From Opitutus sp. (lineage in GTDB: Bacteria; Verrucomicrobiota; Verrucomicrobiae; Opitutales; Opitutaceae): DNA of 63,004 nucleotides. The notes under the pieces were generated by a model, which saw only the letters and a program-made list of their open reading frames with translations, was not told the origin of the DNA and did not search any database. The stretch spans positions 1 to 63,004 of the forward strand of contig SIBR01000019.1 in assembly GCA_009695065.1 (NCBI GenBank), given 5' to 3'. The first letter of the stretch is position 1, and each line of letters begins with the position of its first letter. Position numbers and translations under genes: made by a program. Below, one piece after another: positions 47,362-55,007 of the stretch.

Positions 47362-47820
47362 ATGAAAACCCTGCTCCGTTTTTCCCTGTGGTTCGCCCTC
47401 GCGCTCGGTTCGCTGCACGCCGCGGACGACCCGCTCATTGCCGCCGTCCGCGCCGCCGACGACGAACGCGCCGCCGCCATGCTCACCGGCGACCGCGCGC
47501 GGCTGACCGCCATCTTTTCCGACGACCTGCGCTATGCGCATTCGAGCGGTGCCGTCGACACCAGGGCCTCCTTCACCGACGGGCTTTCGAGCGGCCGGCA
47601 GAAATACGTCAGCTTCGACTACGAGGAACGTGCCTTTCAGCCCATCGCACCCGGCATCGTGCTGATGACGGGCCGCGGGCATTTCAAGGTGGCCAGCAAG
47701 GGGGCGACCAATGACCTCCACCTGAGTTTCCTGTCCGTCTGGCGCCAGGAGAATGGTCGCTGGCGCTTTCTCGCCTGGCAGTCCTGCCGGATTTCGCCCG
47801 CAACCCCGGCCGCAAAATAA
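47362..47820 (+). CDS. Secreted NTF2-like (SnoaL/DUF4440) protein, copy 2
   Basis: The 152 residues have a signal peptide (KTLLRFSLWFALALGSLHAA). The mature part aligns along its whole length with the previous gene: AAVRAADDERAAAMLTGDRARLTAIFSDDLRYAHSSGAVD and SVWRQENGRWRFLAWQSC. This is a tandem duplication; the two have diverged mainly in the middle strands. Likely one transcript with copy 1. Confidence 0.85.
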   Translation: MKTLLRFSLWFALALGSLHAADDPLIAAVRAADDERAAAMLTGDRARLTAIFSDDLRYAHSSGAVDTRASFTDGLSSGRQKYVSFDYEERAFQPIAPGIVLMTGRGHFKVASKGATNDLHLSFLSVWRQENGRWRFLAWQSCRISPATPAAK

Positions 47821-47908
47821 GGTCGATCCCTTCCGTCGCCGCTCCGAGTCACGATCCGTAGCGCCACCGCCGGCGGCATCTCTTTCTTTACGAAGTATTC
47901 CGGCTGGA

Positions 47909-48181
47909 TTGTGGTCGTGTCATGCCCGCACCCAACGAGCCACGGTTCGCCAGCTTCGCACCGAGTTTCCCAAGGTCCTGGCTTGGGTAAACGCCGGCCA
48001 GGAGGTGGCGATCACGCGCCGGCGCAAGGTGGTCGCAAACCTCACCCCGGCCGGGGATGCGCCGCGGAACAAGCCTGAGCGCCCCGACTTCTCGGCCCGG
48101 TTGCGGCGCATCTATGGCAAAAAAGTCATCCCCGCGCAGGCGATGGCCGGGATTTTGGCGGACAACAAGGGCCGATACTGA
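47909..48181 (+). CDS. Phd/YefM-type antitoxin (VapB role)
   Basis: The 90-residue frame includes ATVRQLRTEFPKVLAWVNAGQEVAITRRRKVVANLTP, the DNA-binding beta-helix start of Phd/YefM antitoxins, then a tail that would bind the toxin (DFSARLRRIYGKKVIPAQAM). No ATG lies in frame; TTG at 47909 is the best start, and an ATG at 47921 is out of frame, so a small indel near the 5' end is possible. Its TGA overlaps the ATG of the toxin gene (TGATG), as in many toxin-antitoxin pairs. Confidence 0.75.
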   Translation: MWSCHARTQRATVRQLRTEFPKVLAWVNAGQEVAITRRRKVVANLTPAGDAPRNKPERPDFSARLRRIYGKKVIPAQAMAGILADNKGRY

Positions 48182-48615
48182 TGGGCGCTCCGGTTTATGC
48201 CGACACCAGTTTCCTCGTGTCGCTGCACGTGCAGGATGCCAACTCAACCCGGGCAGCCCGGGTGGCGCCGGGGCTGCTGCCCCTGCTGCTCACTCCGGTG
48301 ACCGAGCATGAGCTGCGGAATGCCATCCGCCTGTGCGTCTTTCGCCGGCAGATCACCTCGGCCCAGAGGGAACAGGCGCTGCATGAAATCGGGAATGATC
48401 TGACGGCCGGAGTGCTGCATGCCGTACCGCTCGACTGGCCGAAGGCGCTGAAGCACGCCGAAGCCCTGGGCCGGCGCCACACCGAAAGCGTCGGCGCCCG
48501 GGGAATGGATATCGTGCATGTGGCGTCAACCTTGGCGTTGCGCGCGAAGCGCTTTGTAACCTTCGACGATCGCCAGCGGGAGTTGGTCAAGCTGGCAGGA
48601 CTGGACGCAGGTTGA
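48181..48615 (+). CDS. PIN-domain toxin (VapC-like ribonuclease)
   Basis: The 144-residue PIN domain begins GAPVYADTSFLVSLHVQDAN; Asp8 of YADTSF is the first acidic metal ligand. A second acidic group lies at TEHELRNAI (Glu near 41), a third at GMDIVHVAS (Asp near 109) and a fourth in FVTFDDRQ (about 125). These form the RNase site of VapC toxins. The one-base overlap with the antitoxin gene ensures coupled synthesis. Confidence 0.88.
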   Translation: MGAPVYADTSFLVSLHVQDANSTRAARVAPGLLPLLLTPVTEHELRNAIRLCVFRRQITSAQREQALHEIGNDLTAGVLHAVPLDWPKALKHAEALGRRHTESVGARGMDIVHVASTLALRAKRFVTFDDRQRELVKLAGLDAG

Positions 48616-48998
48616 TTGATTCCTGGCTTCGTGGCTTCAGGCTCCACCGGTTTGAAGCTTGGATTCTCCGCTTTCCACACTGTTGTGACCGAACCCCTGC
48701 GGCCACTCGCTCACGCTCGCAGCCACCTGTAGGATCTTGCTTCGCGCCTTCGCGCTGCTTCGCGTGAGTCCCGACGGGCCCCTCACAGCCGCGAGCAGAT
48801 AGATTCAGAGGGCAACTCTGTTCCCGCGCCCTAAGCTGGAGCCGTGGAGCTCTCACCGCAGGACCTAGTCAAGAGTCAAGACGTGTCCCCTTCGTCCCCT
48901 TTTTGGCCCAGACTAACACCCAAGGCGGCTCAAATTTTCGGGGTCAGGTCAATTGGATCGGGGCAAATACCAGCCACGGGCCGGTTACCGAGGGCGAA
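48616..48998. other. Non-coding stretch with repeat or transposon remnants
   Basis: No gene is evident between the converging toxin and sulfatase genes. Bases 48863-48905 (AAGAGTCAAGACGTGTCCCC, CTTCGTCCCCTTTTTGG) resemble the ends of REP-associated or IS200-like elements found in this phylum. The following TCGGGGTCAGGTC block (about 48938) has the same flavour. I cannot confirm any element by an intact end. Confidence 0.4.
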
Positions 48999-50438
48999 TC
49001 AGGGCGCGACTCGGGGAGCGGCATCGAACCGCCAATGCTCGTTGTCCACGTGAGCCGAGCGCATGATGCCGGCGATTCGCGCCACGATTTCCGGGTTTCC
49101 AGCGGCAACATCGGTGGTTTCCGCCAGATCGTTGGTCAGGTCGAAAAGCTGGACCGGTGCCGTCAACTTGGGGCGGATCGCCTTCCAACGGCTGCCCAGC
49201 AAGACCGCCTGACTCACCCCGCCCTCGTAGAACTCCCAGTAGAGAAACTCGTGCTTCGGCGGCGTGCCCCGGCCCAACAGCTCTGGCACGAGGCTAAGGC
49301 TGTCGGTTTTTTCCGGCGGCTTGGTTCCGCCGAGCTCGGCAAAGGTCGCCATCATGTCACCGAAATAGCCCACCTGGCCTGAAACCGCTCCCGCCTTGAT
49401 CCGTCCCGGCCAGCGCGCGATGAACGGCACGCGGATCCCGCCCTCCTTGAGGCTGCGCTTGATGCCGCTCAACGGCCCGCTGGCATTAAAGAAGGCCGGA
49501 TCGTAGTCCGGTCCGCCTTCGCGATGCGGGCCATTGTCACTCGTGAAAATCACCAGGGTGCGTTCGTCGAGCCCCAACGTCTTCAAATGCGCCAGCAGGT
49601 CGCCGATCTGGCTATCCATCCGCGTGATCATGGCCGCGTGCCCCTTTTGCCGGTCATTCCAGGGCCGGGTGGCATAGGCACCGTAATCCGGCACCTCGTT
49701 GCCATCGCCCAACGAGCGCATGCGCTCGTTGTTCGCATGCGGCACCACGAGTGAGAGGAAGAGGAAAAACGGCCGGGACCGGTTGCGCTCCACGAACGTT
49801 CGCGCCTCGTCGGCGAAAAGATCACCCGCGTAAGCCACGCGCTTCGTCGCGTAGCCGGTTCCCTCCACCACTCCCACGGGCGTCACGACGTTCGGCAATC
49901 GCACCTTCTCGCCATTGCGCCAGAGAAAATCCGGAAAGTGATTGTGGGCATGGCTCTGGCTCAAAAAACCGAAGTAATCGTCGAAGCCCTGCCGGCGCGG
50001 TTCGCCCTCCTCGTCGATCAACCCGAGTCCCCACTTGCCCACCAACCCGGTCGCATAGCCCGCCCGTTGCAGCACGTGCGCCACCGTCACGTCGCCGGCG
50101 CGCAAGGTCTGCGCCGCCTGGTTGTTCGCCCCGGCGTTGCCGCGCACCCGCGTGTGCCCCATGTGCTGGCCGGTCATCAACACGCTGCGCGACGGGGCGC
50201 ACACGGTGTTCCCGGCGTAGAATTGCGTGAACCGCATGCCTTCCGCCGCCATCCGGTCGAGCGCGGGCGTCTGGATCGCTTTCTGGCCGTAGGAACCGAG
50301 TTCGCCGTAGCCAAGATCGTCGGCCAGGATGAAAATGATGTTCGGCTTCGTGGTCTGGGCGGCTTGGGCGCGCGCCGAAGGCGCAACGAGAACAAGTGCA
50401 CCGACAAACAGGCCAATGAGAGGGGAAGAAAACTTCAT
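48999..50438 (-). CDS. Secreted arylsulfatase-type sulfatase
   Basis: The 479-residue protein has a signal peptide (KFSSPLIGLFVGALVLVAPSARAQ). The sulfatase fold is clear: IIFILADDLGYGELGSYG (metal Asp40-Asp41) and CAPSRSVLMTG with Cys80, the residue converted to formylglycine. Further signatures: VGKWGLG, FFLFLSLVVPHANN, FTSDNGPH. The substrate may be a sulfated carbohydrate, fitting the neighbourhood. No sulfatase-maturating enzyme is in the window. Divergent from the gene at 50643 with a 200-base gap. Confidence 0.93.
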   Translation of the reverse strand: MKFSSPLIGLFVGALVLVAPSARAQAAQTTKPNIIFILADDLGYGELGSYGQKAIQTPALDRMAAEGMRFTQFYAGNTVCAPSRSVLMTGQHMGHTRVRGNAGANNQAAQTLRAGDVTVAHVLQRAGYATGLVGKWGLGLIDEEGEPRRQGFDDYFGFLSQSHAHNHFPDFLWRNGEKVRLPNVVTPVGVVEGTGYATKRVAYAGDLFADEARTFVERNRSRPFFLFLSLVVPHANNERMRSLGDGNEVPDYGAYATRPWNDRQKGHAAMITRMDSQIGDLLAHLKTLGLDERTLVIFTSDNGPHREGGPDYDPAFFNASGPLSGIKRSLKEGGIRVPFIARWPGRIKAGAVSGQVGYFGDMMATFAELGGTKPPEKTDSLSLVPELLGRGTPPKHEFLYWEFYEGGVSQAVLLGSRWKAIRPKLTAPVQLFDLTNDLAETTDVAAGNPEIVARIAGIMRSAHVDNEHWRFDAAPRVAP

Positions 50439-50642
50439 GGGGAACTCAGGAGGGTTATGCGGGGACAAGCGACCTGAAGCCATCCTTTACCCGCGCGGCG
50501 TCGCCCGCTTGAGACAGGAGGCTTCGAGCAGGCTCACCAGGGCGCCATCCGGCGTCGACCCCACGCGATTCCACCGGCGCTCGGGTCCGTTCACGTCTCA
50601 AAATGAATCGCTCTGCTCCCGGCGGGCCCTTCGAATGAGCCG

Positions 50643-51752
50643 ATGAAAGGCGACCTGTTTCCCTCGGAACACACTTCCAGCCGCGATTCGGCAACGGGCG
50701 CCGTGGTGCACCAGATGACGTCGCATCCGTCGATCAACCACGCCACGTATTTCCTCCAAAGTTCCTTCACGCCCGACGGCCGCACCCTGCTGGTGGTGTC
50801 GTATCGCACCGGATCCGCGCAATTGTTCGCGATCACACCCTTCCCCGCTGGCCCACTCCGCCAGCTGACGGACGGGGTGCCGATCCACCCTTTCTCGCCG
50901 GCCATCCATCCGGACGGCGAGCGCGTGTTTTTTGTGCGCAAAGGCGGGATCTGGATCCTGCGCCTCTCGACGCTGGAAGAGACCTGCGTGATGGACGATC
51001 CCGCGGCGCAACTGGGCGAATGTTCGCTGGCCCCCGATGGCCAATGGCTGACGGCCGCGGCCAAGCAGGGAACCCAGTCCGGCATCATGACGGGGAAGGC
51101 CGACGGCACCGAGTGGCGGTTCATTCCATTCCCGCGCACCGTGATTCATCCGCAGTTTCACCCGCTCGATCCCGAATGGATCGAGTTCGCCGGCGACCCG
51201 GCGCCGCGCATGCACCGGGTGCGGCGCGATGGCTCGGGCTTGGAATGCCTCTACGCCAACACCAACGACGAATTCGTCGTGCACGAAACCTTTCTCGGGC
51301 GGACCGGCGATCTCGTCTACACGGTCTGGCCCCGCGCGCTGATGCGGATGAACTGGGCCACACGGGAGCGCCGCGTGATCGCCGAATTCAACGCCTGGCA
51401 CATCACCCCGAACCGCGACGGCAAGCTCGTGCTGTGCGACACGAATCATCCCGACGAAGGGCTCCATCTGGTGGAAGTGGCCACTGGCAAGCGCACGCGG
51501 CTCTGCCTTTCGCAGGCATCGAGCGGTGGCTCACAATGGAAGACCTCGCGCTACGCGCTGGCCGAGGATTTCGCACGCGCTCGCAGCGAGGCCAAAACCG
51601 GCGCGCTGAGCTGGATGGAGGTGGCGGTGGACACGGTCTACGGCCCGCAGTGGACGCACCCCCATCCCTCCTTCAGCCACGACGAAACCAAAGTGGTCTT
51701 CGCCAGTGACAAGTCGGGGCACACGCAGGTCTACGTGGTGGAGCGGAGTTGA
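50643..51752 (+). CDS. Oligogalacturonate lyase-like beta-propeller (PL22-type)
   Basis: The 369-residue protein has no signal peptide. It has the start and blades of oligogalacturonide lyases: FPSEHTSSRDSATGAVVHQMTSHPSINHATYF, then SFTPDGRTLLVVSYRTGSAQLF, PDGERVFFVRKGGIW, HITPNRDGKLVLCDTNHPDEG and a final HPSFSHDETKVVFASDKSG. PL22 enzymes cut pectin-derived oligogalacturonides in the cytoplasm by beta-elimination. TolB-like repeats are the alternative. The assignment to PL22 is moderate. Confidence 0.78.
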   Translation: MKGDLFPSEHTSSRDSATGAVVHQMTSHPSINHATYFLQSSFTPDGRTLLVVSYRTGSAQLFAITPFPAGPLRQLTDGVPIHPFSPAIHPDGERVFFVRKGGIWILRLSTLEETCVMDDPAAQLGECSLAPDGQWLTAAAKQGTQSGIMTGKADGTEWRFIPFPRTVIHPQFHPLDPEWIEFAGDPAPRMHRVRRDGSGLECLYANTNDEFVVHETFLGRTGDLVYTVWPRALMRMNWATRERRVIAEFNAWHITPNRDGKLVLCDTNHPDEGLHLVEVATGKRTRLCLSQASSGGSQWKTSRYALAEDFARARSEAKTGALSWMEVAVDTVYGPQWTHPHPSFSHDETKVVFASDKSGHTQVYVVERS

Positions 51753-51782
51753 GCGCGGCCGCCAACCCGCTCTCAACCCGCC

Positions 51783-54700
51783 TCACTTTGGCAAAGTGGC
51801 CAGTTCCTTGTCCGTCCAGGATTTTTGGCGACCCGCGGTGGCGCCGCGGATTTCGGCCACCTTTTCCGGCGTGATCATGCCGGACTGATTGCCGAATTCG
51901 CGCCGGACATAGGTGAGAATGGAGGAGATCTGACCATCGTCCAGATGCCGCAGAGAAGGCATCACCATGCGGTGGGCCGGGTTTTCCTTTCCGTGCAGCA
52001 CGATTCTTACCATCGGCACCTCGCCTTGCTGTACCCACGGCGAAGCGACGAGCGACGGAGCCAGCAGCGAAAGACCCTGCCCATTGTCCTGATGGCAGGG
52101 GGCGCAGTTCAGCGCGTAGGCCGTCTTGCCTCGCTCGAAGAGCTGCTGGCCCGCGCGCTCCGACGGATCTTCGGCACGACTTTTCTGATAGCTCGCCAGC
52201 AACCCGGTGTGCTGCGGACTGTTGTAAGCCCGGATCGTCGCCGTGTTGCTTTCACTGAGAATCCGGGGATTGAAGGTTCCCGCGTTCATCCGCTGCAGCA
52301 TCACCAGTGCCCAACCCGACCGCTCGCTGAGCATGCGCTGGGCCAGCACCTGGTGGCGCAGGCTGAGCTGGGAATAGACCTGCATCAAAACGTCCGCCGC
52401 GGCGACGTCGCTGAAACCGTCCAGGGCGGTGAGAATTTTCGTGCGCTGCGCCTCGTTCTTTTCCGTGGCAAATAAACCGGCGAGGACCGGCAACGCCTCC
52501 GGGGTGGCCGTCGATCCCAGCACGTCAATCAACCGTTCACGGTCCGCCAGGGAAAGCTTTCCGGCCTGCACCATGGCGACCGCTTCCGCCACGGCGCCCG
52601 GGTGATTAAGCCGGCCCGCGAGCGCCACGAGGGCGGCCGAGTGCGGCGACCGCGTCGACCAAAGCCTTTCGATGATCTCACGGAGATTGTCCGGCACGAG
52701 GCCCACCGGTTTCGGCGGCAACCGCTCGGCGAGGCTTTTCTCGGTCCATCGTTCCGGGGAACTCACGGCCTGATTTTTTCCCGCCAACCCTTCCGCCATG
52801 CCTTCGATCAGGCGATCGATGCCGGCATCGTCAGGCGCGGCCGCGATGAGCCGGCCGCACGTTTCCAAATTACGGCGCAAATGCTCGGGCGAATACTCGA
52901 TGATCCACGGCGAATAGTTGCCCTGCTTGAGCGTGTAGGTTTTCCGCGGTCCTTGATCGAGCGTGTAGCGCATGCCGAGTCGTTGCGCGACGTGACCCGT
53001 GAACAGTCTTGTCCGCCAGATCGCGGGATCCCGGAGCATCGCGAGCAGTTCGGCGCGACCGGTGTCCGCCTTGCTTTCGATCGCCCACCAAACCAACAGC
53101 GGAATATGCTTGTCCGTCACCACCTCATCGCGCTGGAGCAGCTCGCGGATGATGGGAAAAGCCTGCCCCGCCGGCAGCCGTTTGGCCGAACTCGCCAGCT
53201 GGCTGAGCACCTCCGGATTGGTTTCGGTCCGCGCCAGACTGGCCAGCGCCGCCGGCAGCTCGGGCGCTAAATTTCCCTGGTCACCGAGCAGGCGGACCGT
53301 CCACCGGCGGATATGTTCGTTCGTGTGCCGCAGCCCCTTCGTCACCAGCTCGCGATCCAGTTTTCCGCGCAAATTCAAAACCCAGAAGGCCTCCAGCGCG
53401 GCCTGATCCCCCCGGTCCACCATCTCCTTCAGGAAAAAATCGATTGGTTCGGGCCGGTCCACGAGCAGCCGGCGGGCCACCTCGCGGTACCAGCGGTTCG
53501 GATGGGAAAGAAATTTGATCAACTCCGCCGTCGACGACTTTCGCACGTCGGTCATGGCCGGCCGTACAAAGTTCTTCGGCGTGATGCGATAAATCCGCCC
53601 GCTCGCCTTGTCCCACGTGTCCTTCGGATTGAGATGGCTGAGCCGGGATTCGTACCAATCCGCGACGTAGATGCAGCCGTCGGGTCCGGCTTCGATATCG
53701 GTCGGGCGAAACGCCTTGTCGTCCGAAAGCACCAGCGAGAGCCCGTCCACCGTACGAAAGGTCGACGTGTCCGGAAAGACCCGGCTGGCCTGCACCCGGT
53801 TGGTCATCGACATTCCCACGACGATCTGGCCCTGGAGATCGGCCAGCAGCCCGCCTTCATAAAGGAGAAAGGTCTGCGGAAACCGCTGGTTGTAACCCTC
53901 GTGTTCCATGTCGCGGAAGAAACCGAAAATGAAGGGATTCATCGGCGGGCCGGCCTTCTCCCACCCCTTGCTGTAGCTGGCCCCCTGCGCGTAGTGGAAC
54001 CCGCGGGTGTAACCGTTGGTGCCCGAGTACGCGCGGCCGAACTGGTCGATTTCAAAACTTACGGTGTTGCCCCCGCCTTCGGCGAAGACCTCGAAAGCTT
54101 TTGTCACCGGATGATAGCGCCAGATGCCCTGCCCGAGCAGGCGCACCCCCTTGATGTCGAGGTTGGTCGTGCTGCCTTTCGCGCCGTACAGCCAGCCATC
54201 GGGGCCCCAATGCAGACTGCTGGCGAGCGAGTGGGTGTCCTCGAGGCCGAAGCCGGTCAGATGAACCTCCGGATCGCCGTCCGGGATGTCGTTGTGATTC
54301 CGGTCGGGATAAAAAAGCAGATAGGGCGATTGCAACACCCACACGCCGTCGTTTCCAAACTCGATGCTCGTCGCCATGTTGAGCCCGTCGACGAAATCCT
54401 TTTGCCGGTCATAGATCCCGTCGCCGTTCGTGTCCTCAAGAATCGTGATCTTGTCGGCACCGCGAAAGTGATGCGGCGGCGGGGGCGAGATGTGGTCAAA
54501 CTCGGTGCGCAGGTACTGGTCGTAGGAAGTGACCGTCATCCCCGCGGGAAAGGGATACTGCCGGTATTGCACCACCCAGAGCCGGCCGCGTTCATCGAAG
54601 CGCAAATCGATCGGCTGCTGGATGACCGGCTCATGCGCAGCGAGCTCGATCGCATAGCCCTCAGGGGCGTGCAGCTGCTTCAGACTTTCCTGGGGCGGAA

Positions 54701-54968
54701 GCAGCGTGATCTGACCGGTCAAATCGTGGCCGCCCGGCTTGAAATTTTCCACGAACCGCGCGACATCCGGCGTGAAACGTGGATGCGCCCGCACTTCTTC
54801 GGCGGAAGCGGGCCCGCTCTTCGCCGGCGCGCTGGCGGCCGGACGGGCGCCCCGCGCGGGAGATTGGAAGGTGGCATCCGCCGCCCCGCGGCATGGCAAC
54901 AGCGCCGCGGCGCCGGTCAGCACGACGGCCACGGCACGAGCCCGAGCAAGGAGAAGCGGAATCGTCAT
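51783..54968 (-). CDS. PVC-type heme-binding beta-propeller/HEAT protein
   Basis: A 1061-residue exported protein. A signal peptide and Ala-rich region (1-60) lead into a sorbosone-dehydrogenase-like propeller (about 100-480: DLRFDERGRLWVVQYRQYP, DKITILEDTNGDG, HSLASSLHWGPDGWLYGAKG, DIEAGPDGCIYVADWYES). A helical repeat region follows (about 500-920). At the C-terminus (about 950-1030) sits a cytochrome c domain with CAPCHQDNG and a Met ligand segment (RMVMPSL). This architecture is expanded in Planctomycetes and Verrucomicrobia. It probably oxidises sugars at the periplasm and passes electrons via heme. Its stop lies 31 bases from the end of the converging 50643 gene. Confidence 0.92.
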   Translation of the reverse strand: MTIPLLLARARAVAVVLTGAAALLPCRGAADATFQSPARGARPAASAPAKSGPASAEEVRAHPRFTPDVARFVENFKPGGHDLTGQITLLPPQESLKQLHAPEGYAIELAAHEPVIQQPIDLRFDERGRLWVVQYRQYPFPAGMTVTSYDQYLRTEFDHISPPPPHHFRGADKITILEDTNGDGIYDRQKDFVDGLNMATSIEFGNDGVWVLQSPYLLFYPDRNHNDIPDGDPEVHLTGFGLEDTHSLASSLHWGPDGWLYGAKGSTTNLDIKGVRLLGQGIWRYHPVTKAFEVFAEGGGNTVSFEIDQFGRAYSGTNGYTRGFHYAQGASYSKGWEKAGPPMNPFIFGFFRDMEHEGYNQRFPQTFLLYEGGLLADLQGQIVVGMSMTNRVQASRVFPDTSTFRTVDGLSLVLSDDKAFRPTDIEAGPDGCIYVADWYESRLSHLNPKDTWDKASGRIYRITPKNFVRPAMTDVRKSSTAELIKFLSHPNRWYREVARRLLVDRPEPIDFFLKEMVDRGDQAALEAFWVLNLRGKLDRELVTKGLRHTNEHIRRWTVRLLGDQGNLAPELPAALASLARTETNPEVLSQLASSAKRLPAGQAFPIIRELLQRDEVVTDKHIPLLVWWAIESKADTGRAELLAMLRDPAIWRTRLFTGHVAQRLGMRYTLDQGPRKTYTLKQGNYSPWIIEYSPEHLRRNLETCGRLIAAAPDDAGIDRLIEGMAEGLAGKNQAVSSPERWTEKSLAERLPPKPVGLVPDNLREIIERLWSTRSPHSAALVALAGRLNHPGAVAEAVAMVQAGKLSLADRERLIDVLGSTATPEALPVLAGLFATEKNEAQRTKILTALDGFSDVAAADVLMQVYSQLSLRHQVLAQRMLSERSGWALVMLQRMNAGTFNPRILSESNTATIRAYNSPQHTGLLASYQKSRAEDPSERAGQQLFERGKTAYALNCAPCHQDNGQGLSLLAPSLVASPWVQQGEVPMVRIVLHGKENPAHRMVMPSLRHLDDGQISSILTYVRREFGNQSGMITPEKVAEIRGATAGRQKSWTDKELATLPK

Positions 54969-55007
54969 GGGGATGGGTTGAAGCGCTGGCGAACCGCGCG
55001 CCGTTCT

